Positions 12,501-24,500 of a stretch of 64,000 bases of DNA are shown in pieces. A model generated the notes under the pieces. It did not search any database. It was not told the origin of the DNA and was given only the letters and a program-made list of their open reading frames with translations. This DNA comes from Bostrychus sinensis (lineage: Eukaryota > Chordata > Actinopteri > Gobiiformes > Eleotridae). The stretch covers positions 11,493,263 to 11,557,262 of the forward strand of contig CM036239.1 in assembly GCA_020698575.1 (NCBI GenBank), written 5' to 3'. Numbering within the stretch: the stretch's first letter is position 1; each line of letters begins with the position of its first letter. A program made the translations under genes and the position numbers.

Positions 12501-12620
12501 CGTGGCAAGTATTCTTTTTTTTAAGATTAAACTAATACTTATATATGTCACTATGTCAAAAAATTAAACTGCTGGTTAAAGTGACAATGGGAAAAATGTG
12601 TTTCCTGCCTATGTTGACAT

Positions 12621-12980
12621 TAGGGCTGAATGATTTAGTAAAAATATCAAATTTTTCTGACAGATACTGCAGATGCGATGAGATTTGCAATATATTGTGT
12701 AAAATCAATGTTCACTTCACAGTTTGCATTTTAAGCATGTGATGGAGCACTGACACTGAAATATTCACTGCTGAACTAATACAAGGACTCACATACCTAA
12801 AATACGGTCTAAAATACAGCTTTAGCACAGTTTATACACTTTAGTATCCTGTAGAGATGGGATATTTTGTTCTTAGTAGAGGACATTATATCACCTAAAT
12901 AACTACAGCCTTTGCGATTTGCTAATTGCGACAGTTTAAATTCTGATTTCGATTTGATTTTGATTAATTGTGCAGCCCGA
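12621..12980. mobile_element. 360-bp non-autonomous hAT element with perfect target duplication
   Basis: The left end is TAGGGCTGAATGATTTAGT; the right end in reverse complement is TCGGGCTGCACAATTAATC. GTTGACAT flanks both sides exactly (12613-12620 and 12981-12988). Eight-base duplication and these ends fit hAT. There is no coding capacity. Confidence 0.85.
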
Positions 12981-13168
12981 GTTGACATCTACCAGCATTT
13001 GGTAGATTGGTTAACTAGCCCTAAAGTCTAGTCCTAATTATACCATATTTTTTGTGCATCTCCTCATTAAGCCTAGCTGTTTACTAACCAGCAACCTCAT
13101 AATTTATTCTTTCCATATTTTTTTTCAAACCTGAAAACAGGAAAAAAAAAAAAAAACAGACAGATAAA

Positions 13169-14384
13169 CAGGCATAACATTATAACTACTGCCTATTATT
13201 GGTGGTCATAAAGTTATGTGTTGCATGCCTAATATGAAGCCCCATACACGACAAACTGCAATGCACTGTGCTTTAATTCTATCAGAAATAAAAATAACCC
13301 TGGGAGGTCCATGATCATGCCGACATTATGTTATTGCACAGTTGTAGTTGTCTAAGTTGTCACTTAGACAGATGCTTACAACTACTCATGACAGAAAAGG
13401 CTTTAAGCTTCAGGTCAGTTTCACGTCAATAGGAACCAATAATCACAAAGATTTTGATCGCGCAAAGTTCCCGCAGTGATTTCAGATTGTATCCCTGATG
13501 TTTTACTCAAAAAATGATGAGAAAAAGGATATTTACTTGCCAGAACTTTTGTTTTCATGGTCCCAAGTACAAGCAGGGAGAGGAGAGACGAGGAGCTGCA
13601 GGCTGCAGACTCCCATACATCACTCTGCTGCAGTTCCCAGTTTGTCCACATGCGCCGCCCTTCAGGAAGCTGTATAGCGGCCACTTTTCATTTTTAAATT
13701 TTCAAATGTGATTGAATTACTCCTCTTTGAAACCTTTTAACATCTGACAAAAAACATTAGTGCACATTTAATTATTACAGTGAATTTATAATGAGCAGGG
13801 GCATGGTCCAGGTCTATTTTTACCATTATCACCTGTGTTCAAATGGCTCCTAGAGGCATTTAGCTTCATTATAATACAGATTTTTTTTAATATGTTGTTT
13901 ATAAGAACATGTTTTCACCTTTGAAGCATTCAGAAACCTTTGTTAAGCATGTTTGATATTCTCATGTCAACAACGTTTTTAATTTTTATTTCCAGTTTTG
14001 TGTTTTTTGTGTATCTTAAGCTGAGGGGTGTTCAAATAGAACAGCAAACTAAAGAAATAACCATCTGTTCAAATAGATAAAGTTGTCCTGAACAAAATTT
14101 TGTATAATATTCATATGTTTCTCAATTCCAAAGGTGAGATATGTGGGTAGATTAAAACACACACACACAGACAGACAGACGCTCTGTTCCAATTTCCACC
14201 ACAATTTCGTCCGGTCAAACTCACTCAAATCCTTACGCTTGCCCATTTTTCCTGTTTCTAACAACAACTTTGAGGACAAAATGTTTACTTGCTGCCAAAC
14301 ATATCCTACCTACTAGCAAGTGCCATGAGGAAAAGATAATCTGTGTTCTTCGCTTAAGTGTTAGTGGTCATAATGTTATGCCTG
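13169..14384. mobile_element. DNA element with CAGGCATAACATTAT inverted ends
   Basis: CAGGCATAACATTATAACTAC at the left faces CAGGCATAACATTATGACCAC at the right (reverse complement), over 1.2 kb. It contains short CA and CAGA runs at about 14158-14180. No transposase frame was recognised. The superfamily is uncertain. Confidence 0.6.
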
Positions 14385-15353
14385 ATTGGTGTAAATTTTC
14401 CGCATAACATTGCAGGTGAATAAAAATAGCTAGATTGTTTATTCCCGGTGAAGTTGCATCACCTCCAACAATGGCGGCCAACATGCCAACTGAATGCTCC
14501 GCCAGTCCCTCTACTGTTTCGGAAAGGACTGCAATAATAATGTTTGTGTCAGATGAAACAAATTTAGCCACTGTGAAGAGGGTGGAAGGATGTTTTTTTA
14601 TTTTTTTGCAGCATAAAAAGCTGTTCGTTTGAGGTTCGGAGGGGGATGGAGGCATGTGAGGATTAATGTTTTGTCAGAGAAGGCAGCTCTGCAAATCGAC
14701 AGCAGCATTTCTAGTGCCTTCAGGCTGAAACATAGATTTGAATATGAGAGCGATGCTGTTACAGAGACACAGGAGCGGATATTGAGCAACTGTTGGTAAA
14801 TATGAAAATATGCAAGGGCCACTAACTGGGTCTTGCTAAAGCACTGAGCACATTATTGTCTGTTTAGAAATCACATTTTTTATTTTGAATAGGTATATTT
14901 TACTTCCACAGATAATTCATTCAGATAAAGAAAACCAAATAACCACTATCACACTTGACACAATACATTTTTGAACAGCAACAGATCTTTAAGTCTAAAT
15001 TATAGCATTTAAATGGCTTTTTACATGTACTGTTTGATAGCCAGGAAGAATTCTGAGTTATTATTAAAATCGGTGTGTGGCATAGGGTTTAACTTTACCC
15101 ATACTGTTAGATATGCATGTATTATATGGAGAAATGTGTCACTAAACTAACAGTTGTTTAGTATTCACTTGATTACCACTGATTTATTACATGCTGCCCT
15201 TGGTCCCGTTGAAGTCCAGTTGACTTCCTATATCCATGAAATCCAAACAACCAAAGTCAGTTTGCTGATTACTGGATGTGTATATTGTCTTGAGTCTCAA
15301 ACCAGCATTTGTGTACCTTTGTCTGTACATCTGAGCATCTCCACTGCTGCAGG

Positions 15354-15437
15354 CCAGATCTCCAACATACTGCCTGTAACATATCTGCCTTCATTTAACC
15401 CTATCCTCTGCATCCTCTTCTCTCACACCTACTAACT
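15354..15437 (+). repeat. Fragment of the ACGCCAGATGCCCTTC repeat family
   Basis: ACCCTATCCTCTGCATCC and TCTTCTCTCACACCTACTAAC match the middle part of the same common fish repeat as at 12370-12500, as I know it. Confidence 0.45.
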
Positions 15438-15469
15438 TTGTTCAAAACAAATAATATAACATGTCCCCA

Positions 15470-16261
15470 GGAGGAGTACTGGAAGGTGCTCCGTCTGGCG
15501 GGGCATGACGATTGACTTTAACCTTTGGCCGTGTGTCATGGACACTCAGGTGAAGAGAGGGGCTGAGCTGTAAACTGATCACCACCATTGTGAGTTGAAG
15601 CCGCTGGCAGAGGAGGAAGACAGAGAGCCTCGGCAGACCCAAACGTATTGTGAGGATCAGTCTGGAACATCTGGCTGAGCCCTCTGTCACAGAGATCTTC
15701 AGCTCCTCTCTCCAGGAGCACTTCAACCAGATTCCAAGAGAGGCTGGGGACATTGAGTTTGAGTGGACTATGTTCTGTGGGTATACAGACATGTTGCTGC
15801 GTTCCTCGTGGGTGTACGGTGTATACCTGCTGTTCATGTAGACTACACCACTGGTCCTATTGAGCCTGGCTGACTTGTGGGACTTCTGATGTAGGTGTCA
15901 GGTACTGGCAGGCCAAGCATGCCACAGCTGGGGCATTTGTAGAGGCACACAATTGGGTCAGTGTCCCACCTGTTTCCAGTGCATTCTGGCCCTTTGTTTT
16001 GGTTTAGGAACCACATGATTTCATCTCTGCATCTTGTAGATGATGTTGTCCTGTTGGGTTCATCAAACCAGGACCTTCAGCATACGCTGGGGCAGTTTGC
16101 ACCCGAGTACATCAGAGGCCATAGTGCTCAACAGGAAATGGTGGTTTGCCCTTTCAAGGTTGGAAGCGAGTTCTTGTCTCAAGTGGAGAAAGGATGGAGC
16201 GTGAGATTGACTGCTCAGTGCAGTGCCTGGAGTAATGCGGTCATTGTACTGGTCTGTAGGT
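15470..16261 (+). mobile_element. Rex3 (RTE-clade) LINE fragment, linker and reverse transcriptase
   Basis: The plus strand reads ISLEHLAEPSVTEIFSSSL and NQIPREAGDIEFEWTMF (about 15651-15775), a block that precedes the reverse transcriptase in Rex3. After a gap, LHLVDDVVLLGSSNQDLQH (about 16030-16085) is the catalytic region, with the usual F/YADD changed to LVDD. Frames are broken by stops and shifts, so it is inactive. The order of blocks along the DNA matches the protein order. Confidence 0.82.
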
Positions 16262-16560
16262 GAAGATTCAAGATTCTTTATTGTCCATTTCTCTATATGT
16301 GCAGACACACAGGGGAATCTAAATGCTCTTTCTGTTCTCTTCTTACAGTGTACGGAGCAACATACATTGGATAAAAATAGATAAAAACTACAATAATTTC
16401 AATATACATTAAATTCAAAATATATGTCAGAAGCAACACACACTAATAAATACAAACTAGACAAAACCTATGTGCAGAAAACCATAACTATGGTAACAGT
16501 GCAAATATATCACATAATGGTGCAAATACCAAAAGCAGCAGCAGTTATGAAGGCACTAAG
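16262..16560 (-). mobile_element. Retroposon tail inserted inside the Rex3 copy
   Basis: In reverse complement this ends ATGGACAATAAAGAATCTTG, the typical 3' end of a fish LINE or SINE with its short terminal repeat. It splits the Rex3 coding region: reverse-transcriptase blocks lie on the left and later blocks on the right. The far (5') boundary is approximate. Confidence 0.6.
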
Positions 16561-16795
16561 CTGAGAGGCAACAATCTTCATTCCTACTCTCGCCTATGGT
16601 CATGAGCTTCGGGTCAGGACTGAAAGGACAAGATCTTGGATATAAGCGGCCGAGATGAGTTTCCTGCACAGGGAGGCTGGGCACATAAGGTGAGAAGTTC
16701 AGTCAGCTGGCCTGGGAACACCTCACGATTTCCTCGGAAAAGCTGGAGAAAGTGTCCAGAGAGAGGAAGTCTGGGCATCCATGCTTAGATTACTG
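16561..16795 (+). mobile_element. Rex3 LINE fragment, continuation
   Basis: Translated pieces IPTLAYGHELRVRTERTRS and AAEMSFLHREAG follow the Rex3 reverse transcriptase C-terminal region. It continues the fragment at 15470-16261 after the nested insertion. Stops and frameshifts are present. Confidence 0.78.
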
Positions 16796-18708
16796 CCTTG
16801 AAATCCAGTTTGTTCACTTTATCAAATATCACCAAATAAGGTAGAAACATTCCCATATGCATTTTACAAATAACACTTTAACAACACACAACCTATTAAA
16901 ATGTTGAATTAGGTGCTTGAACTGCCATTAGTAATTCCTCTGAACTTCTGAAGTCTCCACTTTATTGCATCCATTAGTATCCATCTTTACTGCAGAGACT
17001 TAAACGGTGGAAATGTAAAACATACTGTATCTTCAAGTGTGCAAAAGTCCATTGGGTGCACTATTTACCGAAGAGCCAGTAATCTGTTTTGGCTGACATT
17101 CCAAAGTAATGCTGAGCAAAAGGTGTGCTCTGAACTCATTTGATGCAAACATTTAGAGCAAAAGTTTAACTGATGAATTTACTAAAGGCTAAATCTGGAG
17201 TCAGGGGTGCAGCTGCATTGATTCACACAAGCACAGGGTTGTAGCCAATCTGCTGCTGGTGAGATAAGCAAACACTTATGCACCGGCCTCCAAGACCTCT
17301 CCAAGTTAGGCAGAAAGTTACATATTCATTAGTCTCCTCTATTGCATGATTCAAATAATAATGTGCTTTGGCCATTAGTCCTGTTTCTGTTGCTCCGTCT
17401 CAGCTGTTTTCGGGTGTACTTTGGGGGAGAAGACATAAAATGAAAAGGTGTTTAATGAGGTGGAGACAATTGCTTGTTGGGATCAGTCTAACACTGAACT
17501 CTGGCTGTGTTAGAAGTTTAAGGTAAGCTGTAAAATAGAGTGTGATGTTATATATTTGTATGTAGAGGTGGTGAGTTACTCCAGTTTTACATAAATTGTT
17601 AAAATAAAAGCAGATAAGGTTGCTATGCTGTTTGTGCATTGGAGCCTTGTGTGCAGAGACCATCTGTGGCTGGATTATTTTATTTTCTCTTATAACGGTA
17701 ATAATATTCTGTTACAAATTATCTTTAAATTCACTTGGAGACTGTCAAATCACTGTGCAACTGACTGAAAAGGGAGCAGCCAAATAAAAAAAATATATAT
17801 ATTTTGGAATCTGAGTCATATGCTACCTATAAAAAAATGTAAACTATATTATAGGCAGGGTAACTGTAATTTACGACAACAGTAAACTGGAATTAGCTGA
17901 TTCTGAAAGGCATTGTAGAACCAAACAAACAGAAGAAAACATAATACAAGTCCTACAGTCATCAGCTTAACCGCTATTAAAATGTGAATAATTTGCAATA
18001 TGTTAAAAGTTGCTGTGGGTTGGAATTAGGTAATTCACAGGTTGTGGACAACAAGTTATAAAATTTCTAATGTACATGAATCACAGCAATTTAAGTATTA
18101 AAGTTAAATAATGAACAGCTTTTGGCAACATGTCAGTAAAAATCACTGGATGCCATGCTCATGCAGTAATAGTCATTCATAATTCACTACAAATGCATAA
18201 ATTATTGATTAATATTTTATTGTAGATATAAATTAGTAATGCTGTTTGATTCTGATTTGAGGAATTAAATGTGAATGTGTTGTGTTATGAATTTGTGAGG
18301 CTATGAAAAAAATGTGCAAATGTGTAAAGTATAAGTTCTAGCATTTAAGTTATTTTCAACAAATGGCACATTAAAAATTACCAATTATCAATCATTTTCT
18401 AAACCTCCATACTTTGTCTAACTGCTGTAAAAAGAAATCCACAATTTGCTGCTTGAAATAAAGAAATAATATTGAATTTCCCAGGGATAGCATTTTAAAT
18501 GTTGATTGAAATGGGAAAACACTGGTTAATTTATTCATTACTGGGACCAAAATACCCAAGGATGGCTGATTGGTGGTTAATATTACTGAGCATACACAAT
18601 GTTGTTGGAGGCTGGTGATGGTTACAAATGACCCAGATATGATTTGTCATTAAAAAGTGCATTTCACCAAAATTATCAGTCGGTAACAAGGCAACGCGGG
18701 ACAGGGAT

Positions 18709-18720
18709 GTGTGTATGTGT

Positions 18721-18759
<39 letters not shown>

Positions 18760-18762
18760 TGC
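18709..18762. repeat. (GT)n microsatellite
   Basis: About 54 bp of GT with a few A interruptions. Open frames through it (VCVCV or THTHT) are artefacts. Confidence 0.95.
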
Positions 18763-19248
18763 GTGAGGGAGCGCTGTCCTTGAGTTTCTGGCAGTCGAGA
18801 TGGATGAGCTGTAATTACACTGATAGAGAGATGATCGGAGGAGGGAGAGAATACCAAGAGGAGGAGGAGGAACAAGGTTGTTCGTGTATTTGTCCTTGGA
18901 GAAGTACACATAACGCCAGCATGCGTCTGTTTTTGAATGTTGTTAAAAGGAGAGTATGGGATATCGGCCAAACGCAACAAGTGGTTAGGCTTTCAAATCA
19001 CAGCCATGGTATAAACCTCACAAAATCTGGAGATGCTTCCTTTCCAAAAGATGAAACACGGTTTAATGTTGGGGCTTTCTTGTTCATTCTCCATCATCTA
19101 TTTTTGAAGGATATTAGAAAGCTTTGATGTTCTTATTTGATGGCTCGGACCAAGGGACCGAGACTACATCTGCAACACTGAAATTGCCTTGTAAAAGGAC
19201 GAAAGGATGACCCAAGTCGAGGGATGCACCAACACCAGTACAGAGTAT

Positions 19249-20810
19249 TAGGGATGTAATGATATTGGCGATATCGCAATATCTCTCGATATTGCCGTGG
19301 TCTCCTTACGGTTTCAAACAGTATTCTGCCCGAAATCAAATAAATAAATAAAATCAAACAGATGTAAAGGGGAAGTTCCTTATATGGTCATTGCTCATAG
19401 CACCTGCTGTTTTTTGTTGTCAGACAAAACTAATGTGATCCAGATGAAAACTTAGTTATCTGTTACACTTTAGAGCAGATAAAACATGAAATATGCCAAT
19501 AATTACAGTTTTTATCAATTGCTTTGAGACATTTCTCCATTCAGAATTGTCATTTGCAAAACAGGAGACACAGTTTCTCAAAATAAAAGCTTTTCTTTGC
19601 AAAATGCTGTTCTGTAATTAAAACTCTTATATTAGCCCTCAAAAGCAAGTTTTTGCATCAAAATGATCAAACAGCAATCACGTTTTCATGCACACATTCA
19701 CTCATTCACACAGCAGCTCAGACTCTGTCCTGCTCTCAGTAACTGCAGCTCTCACTGAGTTAGTGCAGTGAACATTTAGGATTCATACTTCACACAAATG
19801 AATGAACAGGAGACTGTGGGTATTTTTGCTACTTAAAACCTGACCGTTTTCATATTGAAACAGGAAAAATACAGACAAAATATTTTTTACATAAATACAA
19901 AATGTGCATTTTACTCATTTGCGTATTGTACTGTGCTGTACATTATTTTACAGTCTTATAAGTCTTTGGTTACTATGATGCACTGTAAACCTGCAGTGGT
20001 GTACTCTTCTTACTTTTGTATGTCTACTGTAAGAACTAACCATTACAGTGCAGCAAACTGAAGCAAGGAACATTTGCTTTATTCTTCATCCTGACATCTT
20101 TACCTTTACTGGTAACAATAATGAAAATATGTTTATTTTCATAAAGAAAAATAGTATGTATTTCTCCTCTTGTGATGGCTGCTGGGAAAACCCTCCTGAG
20201 AGACAGATCTAACCTCAGCAGGTGTTCTCCATCCTTATGGTTTATTTTTTTATATATAAAAAAACAACAATAAAAATATATAGTTTTCTATAAGTATATA
20301 CAATATATTGGTCCCCTGACCCTTTGCTGAGAACCCTTCCCTTTGATTCCTGTGTGAAAACACTGAAACAGAAATCATTTTCTTGTAATCAGATGCTGAG
20401 TGCTCACAAATGTTAGATTTTTGCAGCTACGTTTGAGTTTCTAAAGTTAAAGAAACAGCATTTTGGCCAAAGTCCCTTTCGATGTGCAAAAACGACTTCA
20501 GTGAGGCTGTGTGTCTCTGTGAGAGCTGTAAGAAGAGTTTTGAGAAAGAGTTTGAAAACTGTGTGAAATGATGAGAAATGTTCTAAATGATTTGCAAACA
20601 GACACTCCTGTTGAAATATAAGTTTGAAGAAAAAGATCAAATGGAACCTGGTTTCAGTAAATGAGCTAAAGCAATTGAGAAAAACTGTAATGCACCAAGG
20701 GCTTGGCAGGGCATTTTTATATAATAAATGTTGTTATCATGAACCTCCGCACAACACCGCAATAAAAATCAGTATATCCTACAGTGAGATTTGGATATCG
20801 TTACATCCCT
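19249..20810. mobile_element. Inserted DNA element A (TAGGGATGTAA ends)
   Basis: The left end is TAGGGATGTAATGATATTGG; the right end in reverse complement is AGGGATGTAACGATATCC. It sits inside the left terminal region of the outer hAT. No target duplication is readable. It contains a further hairpin-like element at 19502-20691. Confidence 0.65.
19502..20691. mobile_element. Element E inside A, inverted ends ATTACAGTTTTT
   Basis: Left ATTACAGTTTTTATCAATTGCTTT and right, in reverse complement, ATTACAGTTTTTCTCAATTGCTTT. The interior has no recognised protein; two 60-80 codon open frames have no domain. The superfamily is not assigned. Confidence 0.65.
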
Positions 20811-20937
20811 CCCGGGTACCCGTCCTATACCATGTGCATGTATTTGTGTGTATAAAAGTGGGCCAATAGCAGCACCTGATACCACTTCACGGCAGCCACG
20901 TGACGTTCACCTCTCATTTGAGCAGTAAGGAGGAGCA

Positions 20938-21030
20938 ATGTCAGCCATGTGGTGGTGTTTCAAAGTGAACAATGGGGACAAAAGTAAAGTGCACTGCAAA
21001 TTATGCTCAGCAAAGGTGACCAGACGTTAA
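20938..21030 (+). pseudogene. BED-type zinc finger start of a hAT transposase, truncated
   Basis: ATG at 20938 opens a 30-codon frame: MSAMWWCFKV, then KVHCKLCSAKV, then a stop. Trp/Phe followed by CxxC is the first half of a BED finger, as found at the N-terminus of hAT transposases. The second half (HxxxH) is missing because another element begins at about 21015, right after the CxxC. The last residues and the stop come from the inserted DNA. It was too short to be seen as a normal open frame. Confidence 0.7.
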
Positions 21031-22655
21031 TAATTAATAATTCGCGACAGTCCTGAATTATAAGCAGTTGTCCTGAATGTTGGCTTAAATGTCCTGATCC
21101 TCATGTCACCGTGGAGTCTCTTAAGCATAGTTATTGTCTGATAAAACATGAAGGAATACTGTTGCTGTCTTTAATAATGCTTAGGTGCTCATTCTCTCAG
21201 TAAAATTTAGCAAGTGGATTGTGGGAATCTAAGCTTTCAAAAAAGGTATAGCATGTCCTCGTTATAGCTTAGTGAAGAAGGGACATATCACAACAAAGAC
21301 AACTACTTCTTGTAGAAAACATTTAACAAAGATAATCCCTGAAAAATGTGGTATCTGCGCTTCCCTGCCCAAGCTAATCTGTCAAACTTGAGCTCACTCA
21401 TGCCATAGGGTTATGCAGGGACAGAGATGACAAAAGACTAACACTTTAGAATTGCTCCCACCAGTTAATGCATTATTTACAAAGCATTACTTCAACAACA
21501 TTAAACACCACTGAGTAATAAATATTAACATTTAATTCTCCACTGGTACTTCAGTATCTAAAAACCTTGAAATGCTTTAATACTGCTTAACAGTGGTGAG
21601 TTATTTTAGTATTATTGACTGCACCACCATTGTTACTATCACATCAATGAATGTTCATGATTTAGCTTAAAAACACAAGGATCTAACAGTGTGGTAATGC
21701 TGTGCAGAGTTAGTTAAAATAGAAACCCAAAGTGTTTCCAGATTGAGGCTCTATCATGTCTGTGCTACTTAATTTCTGGAAGCATGACAGGTGCACACTT
21801 CTGATCACTCTGCCACGACTCACTCCTTCATTTCTCTCTAGCCATGAGCTCTCTATATTTATCCTTATCCCACTCCTCTCCCCTGCCCCTCACCATTTCT
21901 CACTTGCTCAAATGTGAAAACTTTAAAAACTGCAGTAAACCCAAAGTTTTAGGGAATCTGACATTATTAGAAATGTGGCCTCCCACGCAACACACTGGAG
22001 TAACGGGGACCGAAAGATATATTTGGGTTTTATAGTACACTAACAAAGCCTAATGCAGTTGTAAGAGTATATTTTACACTTTCCACATGCCACATTCACT
22101 GTTCCTGTAAAAATAGACCTGCAGCACAAAAATAGCTCCAGAGATGCTCCAGATGTGAAAGTACTGCACCGCTCTCTGCAGCTTTTGTCCTGCTGCTAAA
22201 ATAAACCGCTGCTGCCCTCAGCCATGATAAGATGTATTTTCTCACAAATACCATCTATTAGCCTCACTTATCACTGCATGCCTTATGCTTTATGTGCGGC
22301 ATTTTCAGGAACAAATCAAACGTCCCAAATGACTCAGGCTGTCGGGTGGCTGCTAACCCCTGGGATTACGGCCCTCACAAACATCTCAATCGAAGAACTG
22401 CTGTTTGAGAGAAAATTGAATGGTATAATATTATATTACATGTTACAGCTATTCTATGCCCTTGTTTATTTATGTTTTTGTTATTGTGTACCATTGATAG
22501 CCGCATCTCAAATTGCAAATACACCTGGTATCACATGCATGCATTTTTCACCAGCACACACTGACTTTACTATTTCATTACTGAATTATTTTAAAGTATT
22601 ACTGCTTGTCTTAATCTGAGAATTGTTTTCATGTAACAAGTATCACTACCAAAAC

Positions 22656-23254
22656 TAGAGGTTGACCGATACTGGGCCGATTTTTGCATTTTTTTTAGTC
22701 AATTGACTATCGACCATTTCTTGCCCTTTAATGCTGATTTTTGGTCAGGCACATGTCTGGCAACCATGTGACTGAAGGACCCCAGCTTCCCCACCCATCT
22801 GGTAGCAGTCTGGGCTCTTACTCTGCAGTTCATAGGAAACAACCAAAAACACTTTAGCTCAACCTGAAAAGCTTAAAAAGACAATAAAAAATATTTAGCT
22901 CATTTCTCTGGCAAAGAACCTTGTAGAATTTTTTTTTTTTTTTTTTAAGCATTTTGTAGCTCTCCCCAAGCTCTATTCGCACAGCAAGTTTGACTGAGAT
23001 TGCCTTATTGGTTTTCTAAAAAAAAAAAAAATACCTTTAATTGTTCTCACTGTCCAATTCTAACACATTTGTTTGTGTTTTAATAAGTATTACTAAGACA
23101 AATGGCTATATAATATTAAATTCTTTCATAAAATTAAAAAAATCGGCCCCACACATTGCCCCCCAAAAATCAGCAGGGTGTATCTGCTATTGGCTGCTCT
23201 GAAATTTAAAAATATACCAATGCCATAGAAAAACCTCATATAAGTCGACCTCTA
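22656..23254. mobile_element. hAT element C (TAGAGGTTGAC ends), nested in B
   Basis: Left TAGAGGTTGACCGATACTGG, right in reverse complement TAGAGGTCGACTTATATGAGG. Flanks ACCAAAAC and ACCCCAAC share 6 of 8 bases. A 228-bp relative at 28129-28356 has a perfect 8-bp duplication, which supports the hAT assignment of the family. No transposase. Confidence 0.75.
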
Positions 23255-23409
23255 ACCCCAACCCTCAATCTAGAATTAATTAATCAATCAAATAAGGAAG
23301 CATCAGGGAAGTGTTCATTTCAAATTTCAAAGTTTTGTACCTGGCCCAAGACAATCCTCACTGTCTCATTGCAAGTGTGCATTTATTAAGTATTTCAAGA
23401 AATACATAA

Positions 23410-24500
23410 TAGTGTTGTCACGATACTAAAATTTCAACTCAATTCCGATACTAAAAAAAAACCCTCGATACCGATTTCGATACCACGGTGACAAAAATGA
23501 CCACTTTTCATTGAATGTTTGAGGTAGTACTTTACCTTTACCATATTATTCAAACAATATTTTCTACAGAACAATATTATTAGGCTACTACTATATATGT
23601 AGCATACTTGTAAATTTTTTCAAACTTATATTTTCAATGCAAGCAGTGGTTATAAGTTTATCCTCCAACAGAAGACTCTCTGATGCCTCTGTAGTCCTCA
23701 ACTTTGTAGCTACATGATGATCTTTTATTCAACACAATGCTAAATAATACAGTAAGTAGTTTTTATATGTGATCCAAATTTACTTAAGATTATGATAAAT
23801 GATTCCTCAAAGATAAAGTTTAATTACAGTTTACCTGTTTCCATTTTCTATGAATGGTAGTAGGTTATTAGGCTGCAGTAGCCATGGTTCATATTTATAT
23901 TGTGATTGTGTGATTTACTAGACTGAATTTGGCCCCTGGACTTCAGGTTTAAACCATGACCCGCTGACTGTGGCTGCAGTCATTTACAGTGATGGGTTAG
24001 ACCACTACTGTGGTCCTTTAAATATGGCCGCTTTGCTAACACTAACAGCTCACTCTCTCATGGCTCTGCTGGTAACAAGACATTTGCAGTCACATTTCGG
24101 CTGTTTTATGTCTGTTTGGAATGATGCCGCTGAGCAGTGACTCCCAGATCGGAGCGCGCTCGGTCCGCTTGGGAAGTCCCGCAGAAACTCCCACAGAAAG
24201 CCCGCTCCGCTCGTGCAGCGGCACTCCAGGTCTTTGCGCAGCGGTGACAGAGGCAAGCGAGTGGACACCTTTTAGTAAATTGTATTTAAAGAGCAGTTTT
24301 GATGGAGGAAAGTTTTGTGCTGCGCTGACTGAGCCTGTCCTCCTCCTGTACTCATCACTGGAGGGGAGGGGCTGCGCCTTGTGTTTCTGCAGCGCAGGTA
24401 AACACAACACATTATCAATACTTTTCCAAATGAATATCTCATTTAGATACTCGTTTTAGTATCGATTAATATCTTGGTATTGATTTTTTTGACAACCCTA
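23410..24500. mobile_element. hAT element D (TAGTGTTGTC ends) with perfect target duplication, nested in B
   Basis: Left TAGTGTTGTCACGATACT, right in reverse complement TAGGGTTGTCAAAAAAATC. ATACATAA flanks both sides exactly (23402-23409 and 24501-24508). It is 1,091 bp long. AT-rich ends enclose a GC- and CpG-rich core at about 24090-24400 with open frames of 106-112 codons on both strands. Neither resembles a transposase or any domain I know. Confidence 0.85.

Noticed and set aside
24090..24459. Frames of 106 and 112 codons on opposite strands
   Set aside because: Lie wholly inside hAT element D and show no transposase or other motif; kept only as part of the GC-rich core observation.
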